Source: Aquanectria penicillioides
Lineage: Eukaryota > Ascomycota > Sordariomycetes > Hypocreales > Nectriaceae
DNA: 64,000 bases
Assembly (NCBI GenBank): GCA_003415625.1
Contig: PYIU01000006.1
Span: forward strand, 2,914,001-2,978,000
Reading direction: 5' to 3'
Below are positions 25,640 through 36,676 of this stretch, piece by piece (position 1 is the first letter of the stretch; the number at the start of each line of letters is the position of its first letter). Below the pieces are notes generated by a model that was given only the letters and a program-made list of their open reading frames with translations, was not told where the DNA came from and searched no databases. The position numbers and the translations under genes are program-made.

Positions 25640-26990
25640 AAGTCTAATGCTTATATTTAGTAAGGCTATTACTCTATTTATTTAGCTTATAGCCTTACTA
25701 TTAATAGGTCTTTATTATTATTATAGTAGAACTATAGTATAGTAAGTAAAAGGTTAATTAGCTAATAGTAAATAGTAAATAAATCTATATAGATATTATA
25801 AAGGGATAAATAGATATATATTATTAATAAAATTAATATACTTAAGGCTAATATATTACTAAAAATTAATAATAAGCTTTACTATTTAATTAAGTGCTTT
25901 AATAAAAGCTTTAAAGGCATTTTTATTATTGTATTTTATAGTAATTTCTATTAATTTAAGCTAATTATAAATAAAATATTTTTATTAAATAATAATAAAT
26001 TTCTATAAAATTAAAATAAAAACTTATATAAATAGAACTATAATAAAATATATATATTATAAAAGAAGATTATAATAATAATAATACTTAAAAAATAGAT
26101 CTATATTATTAAAGACTTTAAGCTATTTGCTTTATTATATTATATTTATATAAAGACTTAAAATTGTATTAATATTAATATATTTAATAGCTATTACTTT
26201 TAACTAAAGTTTAAAATTTTATAAAAAATAAATATTTTTATAATTATATTATTAAATTAAAACTATTAAAACCTTAATATAAAGGTAATTTTAGCCTTTT
26301 AAAAGTATATATAAAAGCTATTATATATCTTTTTATTTAAATATATTTAAATAAAGAATAGCTATAGTTATTTTATATAAATAAAAATAATTATAATTTT
26401 AAATTTAAGCAATAATAATAAAATTCTTATATTAACTATATTTATATATATTTTTAATATATTAATAGTAATAATAAAAAATAAGCATTAAGGCCTTAAG
26501 GTAGTTAATAGTATAAGCTATATAGCTATTTATATTATAATTAATTTAAAGTATTATAGCTAATAAATATTAAATAATATTATTATTTATTTTAGCCTTT
26601 TAATAGCTATTATATTATTAATAGACTTAATAAAAGGCTATAATTTTATAGGCCTACCTAAAGGTATATTAATGCTAATACTATTAAGCAAAAGAATTAA
26701 TTTAATAGTAAGAAAGTAGCTATAGTAAAAGCATAAGGTATTATAAAGAGGTCTACCTTATATTGCTGCCTTTATCTATACTAACTATAAGGTATAAAGT
26801 TAAATGCTAATTAAGGCTAATCTTAAGCTTTATAGTAGCTATATAGTTTTAGGCAAAAATAATAGTAAAGAGAGAGAAATTAATGCTATAATGCAATTAA
26901 AGTATAATCCCTATAGCTTATATATATAGCTATTATAATATTAATTGCTAAATAATATTATACTATTAATAAAGATAAAAGAAAGAAATA
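25640..26990 (+). pseudogene. Helitron helicase domain, RIP-inactivated (copy 2)
   Basis: Collinear with alpha 8,890-10,740 without the insertion at 9,785. The Walker B equivalent lies at about 25,808-25,835. The C-terminal helicase block at about 26,760-26,960 is better preserved than in alpha and reads AAFIYTNYKVQ, followed about 55 codons later by YSLYIQL. This matches the A-F-A-x-T-D-Y-K-x-Q-G and YVQLSR motifs of Helitron helicases. Stops are at former Gln codons. Confidence 0.75.
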
Positions 26991-27775
26991 TAATTAATAA
27001 TATAATTCTATAAAATATAATAAAGGCTAAAGTTAAGCTTAATTAATTAAATAAAAAAATAGTAAATTAAGCCTATATATTAAAGTAATAAATAGGCTAA
27101 TTAAGCTATAAAATTATTACTATTATTACTATTATTATTATTAATAATAATAATATTAATATAAATAATATAAAAAATATAAAAATAGTTATTATAAAAT
27201 AGCTTTTATATTTATTTAAAAAAAAATTTAAAGAATAAATGGTTTTTTAATTAAATTAAAATAAAATAATTATAGTTTTTTATATTATTTAAATTATTTA
27301 AATTATATACTTTATAGAACTTAAAAGTTCTTTTTTTTCTTTTTTTATAGTTATTAAAACTAAATATATAAAGTATAAAATAAAAATCTAAAACTATAAA
27401 AAGCTATAAGTATAAAGCATTAAAAAAGGCAATTAAGTAAAAATAATTTAAATTACTTTATATAAATTAAATAGTTAATTTTTATAATAATTAAAAGTAG
27501 CTTAATATTTACTATTTATTAAAATAGAGATTCTTTATTTTAAGAGGCAAAAAGTTTACTATTTATATTATATAGTATTATATATATATAAACCCCCTTT
27601 CTTTAAAAGGCTTATTATATAATTTAGTTTTAAATACTTTTTTAAGAATTAAAACCCTATAATAATTAGCTAAATAAATAAAAAGAAAGCTAGATTATAT
27701 AAAGTTATATAAAAATTATATAATATTTATGCTTTTTATTATATAATATTTATATAATTTATATGCAATTTTTTA
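26990..27775. other. 3' untranslated part of Helitron copy 2
   Basis: AT-rich and without a gene. It aligns with alpha 10,740-11,380, with a TTATTACTA trinucleotide run at 27,115-27,165 and an extra A-rich segment near 27,220-27,270. Confidence 0.6.
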
Positions 27776-27955
27776 TCCTTAGCCTATAACCCTAGCCTAT
27801 AACTACCCAACCGACTGACCGACCGACTAACTGCAGCCTTAGCCTTGCAATAACGCATGCACACACACATGCATAAGGGGGAGAGGGGGGGGTTGAGTAG
27901 AGTAGTTAAAGCCGGCGCCAAATAGGTCTCTTTTAGAACAAGTTCTTTAAAGAGT
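27776..27955 (+). repeat. Helitron 3' terminus with hairpin (copy 2 of 3)
   Basis: The same GC-rich end as at 11,380-11,595, with a shorter G tract (27,884-27,892) and the hairpin arms at 27,928-27,939 and 27,942-27,954. It is little mutated although adjacent DNA is fully decayed. Confidence 0.8.
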
Positions 27956-28985
27956 AAAGTAAAAAGATTATTTAATTATAGCTAAAAGAAGTATTTAATA
28001 ACTTTAAAAGATATTTTATAATACTAATAATAGCTATAAAGAAGTAAATTTTAGCTATTTATATTAATATTAATTTAGCTATAGTTTATAGTACTTTTAA
28101 TTAGCTAAATACTAATTTTTAAAGAAAGGCATTCTTTAAAGAGATTTATACTTTTATTAATAAAGGTATATTTAAATTTCTCTTAAAGAAGGAATTACTA
28201 AAAGGCAAAAGACTATTTATAGTAAAATAAATAAATTAATATAAAAAAGATAAGAATAATATAATAGTTATATATAAAGCTTAACTTATAGTATATATCT
28301 TTTTATAAAAGAAAAGTATTAACTATTAAAAGATTTTCTTTTTAATTATAAAAATTAATTTCTAAAGAATATTATTTATTTATATTATATAGATTAAAAA
28401 GAAATTATTATAAAATAATATAATTATAATATATTTAAATAAAAAGCTAAAAGAAAATATTTATATTATAACTTTCTTTTTATTTAATAAATTCTTAAAG
28501 GATCGAAAGTATAAACACTTAATTAAAAAAGTAAGCTATAAGTAAAGCATTAAGTATATTATATAGTTATTTATAGCTCTATATAGCCTTAAGTAAAGTG
28601 CCTAATAGTAATAAAAGAAACTAAAGAAAATATTTAATAAATTAGGCCTTAAAAGGCTATAAAGTAATACTATAGTTTATATAGATTAAATAAAAGAGAT
28701 TATTATAGCTATATATATAGATAATATACTTATAGTTATTAATAATAATAAAAATATAAATACTTTAATTAAGGAATTTATATAAAAAGTAAAAATAAAG
28801 TCTTTTAGATTTTTTAAGCTCTTTTTAAATATAGCTATTATAATAAAGAAAAGGATATAGCCTTATTAAAAAAGGCTAATGCTAAATAATATATTAGCTT
28901 AGGCTAATATATTTATTTTAATAGAAATGTATTTTTTAGGCTATTTAAGCTATAAGGATAGTATTAATATATTAAAATAAGCAGC
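27956..28985 (+). pseudogene. Ty1/copia reverse transcriptase remnant (copia-2, 3' piece)
   Basis: This frame reads as a copia reverse transcriptase. YKAQLIVYIFLQ (family: YKARLVARGFxQ) lies near 28,270-28,305. ALYSLKQSA (family: ALYGLKQSPR) lies near 28,575-28,605. YIDNILIV, the mutated catalytic YVDDxL box with Asp changed to Asn, lies at about 28,714-28,737. It begins directly at the Helitron end and has the same orientation as the integrase piece at 1-1,232. Joining the two would leave the element roughly 200 residues shorter than usual between integrase and RT, so either a deletion occurred or the two pieces are separate copies. The RNase H and the 3' LTR are not seen. Confidence 0.75.
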
Positions 28986-29124
28986 CTTTATATATATATT
29001 ATATAATTCTTTAATCTCTTTTCATTATATATAAATATATATATATAGAAAGGAAAAGAGAAAAATTAATTGTAATTTTAATTATATAATAATTTATTAA
29101 TGCAAATAGTAATAGTTATTAATG
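28986..29124. other. AT-rich junction between copia-2 and LINE L0
   Basis: A short segment with (TA)n and no recognisable sequence. It separates the last readable copia residues from the point where alignment with the LINE copies begins. Confidence 0.5.
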
Positions 29125-31119
29125 CCTTTAGTATTTTTTATTTATATTAATAATAATAATAAAGGCTTTTAAAAAAGGCTTATTATATATTTTAAAGAAA
29201 TAAGCTAAAAACTTATTATTACTAAAAGCTTTTTATAATTAAATTTTAAAAAGAAAATATATTAATTTATAAAGTTTAATATAATTTTATAGTAAATCTT
29301 TAGTATTTTATAGTATTAAATTCATATTTATTAATTATATTATAAAGTTTATTATAATAGATTTAATATTTTAAATATTTATTTAAAGTTTTAAAAAGAA
29401 ATATTTTATTAATATAATTGCCTTTTTAATATAGCTAATAGCTAAAGAATCTTACTTAAAGTAATTAAGAAAAAGAAGCTATAATAAGGCTAAAGTAATA
29501 TTGCTTTAAAGCTATATTTATTTTTTTAGGTTTTAAAGTTTTTTTTAGCTATTAATATCTTTCTTTATTTTTAAATTAAATAAAGTATTATATTAATCTA
29601 TATATTTAGCTTTAACTATATTTATCTTTTATTTATTACTTACTTTTTATAGTTTTAGCTAATTAATTAATATATTATTATATTATATATATTTTTATAT
29701 ATATTTAAATTAATAAATAGCCTTTATAATAAAATAATTTCAGTAATTATTATAATTAGGCTTAAATTAATTACCTTTATATTAAAGTAATATATTAAGT
29801 AATTTAATGCAATCTTTAGATTAGCTATTTAATTGCCTACTTTAATTATTATATAAAAGTTATTTTACTTAAGGTTTAATAGAAAGTAATTTATACTTTA
29901 AGCTTAACCTTTTTAAGATTTATTATATATTAATTAAATACTATAGGCTAAAAGTTTAATATTAAAGGTAATAATATATTTATAATAAAATTAATATATA
30001 TTTACTATAAAATATAATTAAAGCTATATAAACTATAATTAAGGCCTAAATAAATAGTATTACTATTTATTAAAGCTTAAGCTAAATTAAAAGTTTTATT
30101 TTTTATATTATTTACTTTTTAAATTAATATTTTATAAAGAATTATTAAAGCTATATTTAATTATTATATTTTTATTAAAAAGATTAAGTTATATAAAGTA
30201 ATTCTATTATAGCAATTTTATATTATATAATATAAATTAAAGTTATTAATTATAATTATTTTAAGGGCTAATATAAAGCTAGCTAAAATATATATTACTT
30301 TTAAGCCTTTTTTACCTTTTAATAAATTATATATTATAATTATTTATATATAATAATATTTAAAATTACTTTTAGCTTAATTTTCTTTTATTTAATAGAT
30401 TTAAACTTTTAATCTATATTATTAATATATATAAAAAGCTATATAGCTTAAGTAATAAATTATAATATAATTTAATCTTTTAGTATTTATTAAAGCATTA
30501 ATTCTTTAGTTTTTAGTTAATTTTAAAAGCACTATTATATTATATTTATTATAAATATATAATACTTAATAGATTAATTTAAAGTAATAATATATATTTT
30601 AAAATAGAATCTATATTAATTAATTATAAATAAAAAAATTAATTTAATAAATAATAATAATAAAATATAAATATTAAAAAAAGGGAAATATTAAATAAAA
30701 TATAATATTATTTCTTTATAGATTTTAAAAATTAATTAACTTTTTTAATAAAAAGAAAAGCTAAAAAGAAAGTTCTTAAAAAAGCCTTTTTATTATATAT
30801 AAAGGATATTTTACTATATTAAAGTGCATTCTTTTTATTTTATTAATTATTTATAATATTTTTCTTTTATATAAAGTTAATTCTTTTTTATTATAAAATA
30901 AATATAACTATAGGCTAAATAATCTTTATAGTATAAAGTATAGCAATAAAGAATTTTTCTTTTTTAATAAAGCAATTATTATATATTAAGCTACTATATT
31001 AACTATAGATTAAAGTAAAATAGTAATTTCTTATTATATAGCTATATTTATAGCATTAAAAGCAATAAATAAGTTTTAATTCTTTTTTAAAAAGTTTATA
31101 ATTATAAAGTTTAATATTT
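29125..31119 (-). pseudogene. LINE L0, internal ORF2-ORF1 fragment (Tad1-like)
   Basis: About 2 kb aligning end to end with L1 38,390-40,385 and L2 47,165-49,210, and in reverse complement with L3 50,540-52,530. On the minus strand it covers the endonuclease C-terminal part and the linker toward RT of ORF2, plus the zinc-knuckle end of ORF1. It is 3'-truncated at 29,125. Beta-Helitron insertion cuts it at 31,119. The next LINE bases (AAAGTAATTTATTATT) resume at 43,360, proving that the two sides were once contiguous. Confidence 0.8.
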
Positions 31120-31196
31120 AACAGGAGGAGACGTATAAATCCCTTGCAGCAAGCTGCCGGCTTTTTATACGTTTCTACAGCTCTTTAAAGAACTTG
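31120..31196 (+). repeat. Helitron 5' terminal block (copy 2 of 2), un-mutated
   Basis: It starts AACAGGAGGAGACGTATAA and ends GCTCTTTAAAGAACTTG. It contains CpG sites that are TpA in the alpha copy (ACGTATAAATC here versus ACATATAAATC at 1,243), directly showing the RIP changes. It contains the inverted pair ACGTATAAA / TTTATACGT (31,131 and 31,164) and GCAGCAAGCTGC, so it can fold. Confidence 0.78.
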
Positions 31197-31966
31197 CTTT
31201 AAAGGGATTTAAAATAGATTTAAAAGAGGGATTAAATTTAAAAGAAAAATTAAATTTAAAAGAAAGAATAGATTTAATAAAAGAAATAGATTTAAAAGAA
31301 AGAATAGATTTAATCGATTTAATAAATTTAATAAATATAATAGATTTAATTTTAAAATTTTAATTTAAAAATCTTTAATACTTTATATTTTATTATAGTA
31401 TTAATATTTAAATTAATATATATAAAAATAGCTTAATAAATATATATATATATATATATATAAAATAAATTAAGTATTTATTATATATTTAAATAAATCT
31501 TAAAGTAATATTTATATATATATATATATATATTAAAATAATAAAAGTATTTTAAAAATACTATTATATATAACTTAAAGAGTAATTATTTAAATTTTAA
31601 GATTTAATAAATTATATAAAGATTTATAAAAACTTTATATTATTTAAAATATTAATTTTATTATAAATTATTATTCTTTTTTAATTAAATAAAAATATAA
31701 TTTAATATTAATTTAAAAAATATATATTAAGTTTATTATAATATTAAAGAGTTTTTATATAAATATTATTATATTTTTATTTATATAATATAAAATATTA
31801 TTTATTTTTAAAATATATAAAATATTAATAAATAAATATATTATACTATTTATTATTATATAATAGTTATAGCTTTTATAATTTAAATAAAGTAATAATA
31901 AACTTTAAAATATATATAAAGAATAAATATAATATTTATATATATTTAAAAGTTATTATTTAAATT
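31197..31966. repeat. Degenerate repeats in the 5' part of Helitron beta
   Basis: At 31,205-31,345 there are about eight diverged copies of a unit near AAATTTAAAAGAAAGAATAG. The remainder is AT-rich with (TA)n at 31,440-31,462 and 31,510-31,533. No gene seen. Confidence 0.6.
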
Positions 31967-31980
31967 ATTTATAATTATAT
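31967..31980. repeat. L1 target-site duplication, left copy
   Basis: ATTTATAATTATAT, repeated exactly at 41,450-41,463. It brackets LINE L1 and fixes its ends. Confidence 0.85.
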
Positions 31981-32515
31981 TTATTTATTAATACTCTATA
32001 GACCTATAAGGTAAATAGTGCTTCTATACTATATAAATAAAGGAGAAAAAAACTATACTAATAGAGTAAAAACCTTTATTTAATACAATATTAGGCCTAT
32101 TGCAAGTCCTCTATAGAGGGGCATTAGATTAAAAGTTAGTTTAATGCTATTACTAAAATATTCTATTTACCTAATTATAGGGTTAATAAATAAAGTAAAA
32201 GTAAGGCCTACAATAGGCCTAAATTATCTATACTATAGGCCTATTGCAAAGAGTAAAGCGCTAATCTAATGCTAGCTAATAGCTAGCTAGCTACTAGCTA
32301 TTTAAGTGCTATTATTATTATTTTTTAATCTTTATAAATATATTTAATTTCTTTTTCTTTCTTCTTTCTTTATATACCTTTATAAAAGCTTTCTATTGCC
32401 TTTAAGTATATACTTTATTAATATATTATTTGCATAAAATACCTAACTTATATAAGCGCTAATTACTATTTTTATTGCTATTTTATATTAATTATATATA
32501 GCTAAAAATAATAAT

Positions 32516-32580
<65 letters not shown>

Positions 32581-33666
32581 TTATAACTATAACTATAACT
32601 ATAACTATAACTATAACTATAATAGTTTATATATACTATAGGCCTATTATAATTTCTATATTAATACTTATATAAATATTAAGATGCTAGGCTGGCTGCA
32701 TTAGGGCAGGGGGTATTAAGCCATCCTTAAGGGCAGTATAGGATCTGCCCTACTTTATATATATTATGCAAATAGCAAAAGATAGAGAGAAGGGTCTATA
32801 TTAAAATTAGGCCAATAAATTATATCCCTCTATTATAACTTTAGGTAGCTAATAGCAATAAATACTAAAGCTAATAGTTATACTATTTATGCCTATATAT
32901 ATAAACTATATAAGCTATTACTATATTTAATAGAGATTAATGCTTAAGCATTAATAATAGCTTTATAGAAAGGGATAGCTATAATAAGTACTTTTTAATT
33001 TTAATTTAAGTTTATTGCTAATATAATCTATTAAATAAAAAAGCTTTAGTAATTAAAGGCTAAGGCTATTTAAGCTAAAAAAAGAGCAACTTAAATGCAC
33101 TTTTAAGCTATACTTATAGTTTTAACTATAGGTTTTAATATTAATTAGCTCTATAAGCTAATTAATAGAGTTAATTATATAGCTATAGCTCTTAAGAGCT
33201 TAATAGCTATATTGCCTTCTTTAATTAAGGGGGCTAAGGCTACTTAAAAATAGGCAGTATTAAAAAGTAATAGCAATAATAAATTAAATTAATTTTAATA
33301 TAGGTTTATATTAGCTAATATTAATAGTAAATACTAAAGTTTAATATAATTCTTTAAGTAATAGCTTAAGCTTAAATAGAACTAAAGGGAAATTAAAGTA
33401 AAGAGGGCTTAAGAATAAAAAGAAGAACTATAAAAAGAATAGTAAAAAAGATAAAATAAATCTTATATTTCCTAAAAAGAATATAAACTTAAAGTAAATA
33501 GTATTGCTAAAATAGATAAGTATAAATTAAATATAGCAATAAATAAAAATTAAGTTTAAAATAAGGGTAAAATAAAGACTTAACTATTAAAAGGGGCAAG
33601 CTTTAATATATTATTTATATAATAGGCTAATTTTTTCCCTCTTTTAAAGGGGGTTTTTTAAATGCA
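31981..33666 (-). other. LINE 3' module (L1 copy)
   Basis: About 1.69 kb between the ORF2 stop and the tail, unusually long for a LINE 3' UTR. It is also present in L2, L3 and L4. It contains a (TAA)n microsatellite (32,508-32,580), (ACTATA)n (32,583-32,628), a GCTAGCTA-rich palindromic segment (32,270-32,305), and repeats of TAGGCCTATTGCA on both sides of 32,200. On the plus strand of this copy (antisense to the LINE) the segment 33,060-33,800 reads as Lys/Glu/Gln-rich frames broken by former-Gln stops, so an antisense or additional ORF cannot be excluded. Confidence 0.6.
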
Positions 33667-33842
33667 TTAACTTCTCTTTTAATAAAAGGGTTAAAGCGCT
33701 TAAATAAAAGAGTTACTAAAAAGTAAGGGCAATATATAAATAAATATATTCTAAACTAAATATAGCTTAATAGCTAATTTATAGTATAGTATAATATATA
33801 AATAGGCTAGCTACTTAATAAAGCAATATATAGTTTAGGCTT
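33667..33842 (-). pseudogene. LINE L1 ORF2, C-terminal end
   Basis: The last about 58 codons of ORF2, up to the TAA at 33,667-33,669 that corresponds to the in-frame stop of L4 at 58,218-58,220. It is separated from the rest of ORF2 by the pogo insertion. No motif survives, but it aligns base for base with L2 45,253-45,440 and L4 58,040-58,220. Confidence 0.7.
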
Positions 33843-33844
33843 TA

Positions 33845-36674
33845 TTCACTAAATTATATAAGCTAGCTTTCAACCCTATCTCTTCTATTAAAAAGGTAGT
33901 AATAAAACCTATAACTGCATTACTAATATAATTAACTTTTCTAATATAATTTATTAATAACTTCTTTATTTAAAGCCTAAAATTAACTAAATTTATTATT
34001 CTTGCATTTTCACTTTTAATTTTAATATAGCTTAAATTTCTTATAAGTTCTATACTATTATAGCAAATGCTGCCTATATATACCTATTAAATTAAAATAT
34101 TATATAGATAACTTAAGTAAATCCTTTATTGCCTTATATATTAACTATAAATAAATTGGCTTATTTATACTATATTAAAAAGTCTTTTACTAAAAAATAT
34201 ATATTATTATTAAAAGTAGAAAAGCAGCTTTCTTTTAGTATTAATAAAAGAGAGTTACCTTAAGCTATAACTGTAAAAAAAGAGTAGGCAATTATTATAT
34301 ATATATATAATATAGAGAAGAGTGTATTTACTATAATAGAAGCCTATATATATAATTATACTAGCTTCTTAAGAAAACATTAAATTTAAGGTTTAAAAAT
34401 AGCTATTTTTAAGGCTTAGGCTTGCTAGTTTAAATAGTAATATTTAAAGCTTTAATTTAAAACTCTAAAGATTAAGGAGATTATAAAAGCTTTTATTAAA
34501 TATAACCTTTTTAATATAGAGGCCTAGTTTAAGGAATTTAAGGCTATTATTAAAAAGCTTTTATTTAATCCAGCCAATCTATAGAACTTTAATAAAATGC
34601 CTTTATAAATAGGCTAAATTAATAGCAGCCTAAAGATATACTTAATCTAAATAAAGAAAAATATTTAGCCTATAACCTTTTAGCTAGGCAATAAAGAGTC
34701 CTTTACCTCTATTAATACTATTAATACTATTAAAATATTAATTCCTTCCTTCTTTATCCTTTTAGTAAAGGTCCTTCTTAAGGAATATATTATAGCTAAT
34801 ATTAATAAAAATATTATCCTTATTAATATAGTAACTAAATATATAAATAGCTATTAGGCTTAATAGTAATTAAAGTACTTTAATAAATACTCTTTTGCCC
34901 TTAATAATACCTTTAATAGCTATTTAATTAAAAAGTAGTTTAGGTATAAAACTAATATTATAAGGGCTACTTAAACTTAAGCTCTTACTATTTAATTAAA
35001 AAAGAAGAAAAATCTAATATATTAAATACTTTTAATAAATAGGTTTTTAGCTTATAAAGACCTTAATTTTATATAGTATTATTATACCTTTAATATTATC
35101 CCTTTTTGCCTTTTTGCTTATATTAATTATATCCTTTAGCCCCTTAATATTAGTATTTATTAATACCTTAAGAAAGTATAGTAGTTATCTCTTAAGAACT
35201 TTATTTAAGCTAAAGGCATATATATTACTTAATTAAACTTTCTTAACTAATAGAAGGCAATATATTAGGCTGTATTTAAGGCCTATTATATATATATAGG
35301 CTTTAAAAAGGTAGGGCTAATACCCCTTACTCTTAAGGTTATTTTATAGCCCCTCTATTAATTAATTAAGGATTAAAAAGAGCCTTTATTTTCTATATAG
35401 CTTAAGAAAAAAGCTATTACCTTAAGGAAGACTAAAAGAGACCTTACTGCTATTTAAAGCGTATAGAAGCTAGACCTTTTAAGCAGCCTAACTAAATAGG
35501 TTATATTAAATGCTATAGCCTATTTTAATTTTATAATTATTACTTAATTAATGCAAAAAGAAATAATCTAGCAATACTAAAAGCAAATTGCTTTATAGTT
35601 CTAGTGCATATATATATAGTAATATATTTAGGTTAATAATAGGGCTTTTATAATAAAGGAATTATATAAAAAGGTTAAGGATTGGGCTTATAAAAACTAA
35701 AAGAAGAAAAATAAAAAGAATATTTAATCTTAAAAGAAGCTCTTTAATTAATTGCAAAAAGATAAGGCTAAAAGGAGAAAAATAGCCCCTTTAGATTCTA
35801 TCCCTTATAGCTAAGCTATACTAAAGGCTATATAAAAACTCTAAAAAAATGCAATAATCCTAAAAGAGGTTAAAGCCATTAAAGCCTTAAAGGAGCTTTA
35901 GCTTTAGGCTAATAAGGTAAAAAAGCAGCTTTTATTAAATATAGCCTTATTAATTTACCTTAATTATATCCCTAAAGTAATTAAATAAAAGGCATTATAG
36001 GGGTTATTTAATTAAGCCAATATAACTTAAATAGGCACTACTACTATTACCTAAATTAAGGATTAAAGTAATAGCTAAGATTATAGCTTAAGGGACTTTA
36101 TATTAATAATATTATATTTATTAATTAAGCTACCTTCTTTACCCTTAAATATAGGCTTTAATAATACTTTAATTAAGATTATTTAAACTACTTAAATTAA
36201 GGCTTTATATTAATCTCTTTTATGCATTTAAAATGCTATAATAGATAAAGATATTAATAATTAAGCTTATAGCTAAATACCTAATATAAATTATAATAGA
36301 TTTAGCTTTAAATAAGCATTAAATTAATATTTTAATAAAGAAAAACCTAATACTATTATTTCTATAGAAGGTATATAAATTACTATTCTAAAGTTATAGT
36401 AATATTAATAAGCTTAAGCTTTATATAGCTAGAATTTAATAACTATACTACTAAAATAACTTATATTAATAAAACTAATTATTTTAAAGTAAGTAATTCT
36501 AATAATATCTTTATCTTTATATTTAGACTTTATTTAATAAAGTTATAGATAAGCTATATTAAAAAAGTTAATTATATTAGTAATGCAATTATAGGTTTTA
36601 TTACTACCTCTTTAATAAGAAAGATAAAGTTATTTATAAGCTTAGTATAGCGCGCTTTTATATAACCTATTAAG
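33845..36674 (+). mobile_element. pogo/Fot1-type Tc1-mariner transposon in LINE L1
   Basis: Absent from the same site in L2 (45,437) and L4, and flanked by TA on both sides (33,843-33,844 and 36,675-36,676), the duplication made by Tc1-mariner-pogo elements. The imperfect TIRs read TTCACTAAATTATATAAGC on the left and CTTAATAGGTTATATAAAAGC on the reverse strand from the right. At 2.83 kb it matches the size of the larger Fot-like elements. Transposase frames read on the plus strand. The element is RIP-degraded but keeps more G+C than its host LINE. Confidence 0.82.
34200..36020 (+). pseudogene. pogo/Fot1-like DDE transposase, RIP-inactivated
   Basis: A plus-strand frame with TAA/TAG at former Gln codons. 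Near 35,090-35,175 it reads IIPFCLFAYINYILQPLNIS, matching the DDE_1 superfamily block in which the second catalytic Asp lies upstream and the signature is xPPHxTHLLQPLDVxxFxxLK. Further on, KAIYQAVFKAYYIYIGFKKVGLIPL resembles the conserved AFxxTGLxPxxP region of Fot/Pot transposases. N-terminal CENP-B-type DNA-binding helices would lie near 34,000-34,400 but are not clearly readable. Some frame changes are needed after 35,450. Family assignment is strong; exact ends are not. Confidence 0.78.
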
Positions 36675-36676
36675 TA

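Larger units (their letters stand above)
11598..27955 (+). mobile_element. Second Helitron copy, 5'-truncated, head-to-tail with alpha, heavily interrupted
   Basis: Three blocks are collinear with alpha: 11,598-about 12,511 (alpha 7,136-8,050), about 14,347-15,203 (alpha 8,050-8,865) and about 25,640-27,955 (alpha about 8,890-11,595). Removing the two intervening insertions leaves about 4.1 kb, the 3' half of the element. The copy starts within 3 bp of the 3' end of alpha and has no 76-bp 5' block of its own. It ends in the same hairpin (27,928-27,954), with the final C mutated to T. Copia pol resumes directly afterwards. Confidence 0.75.
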
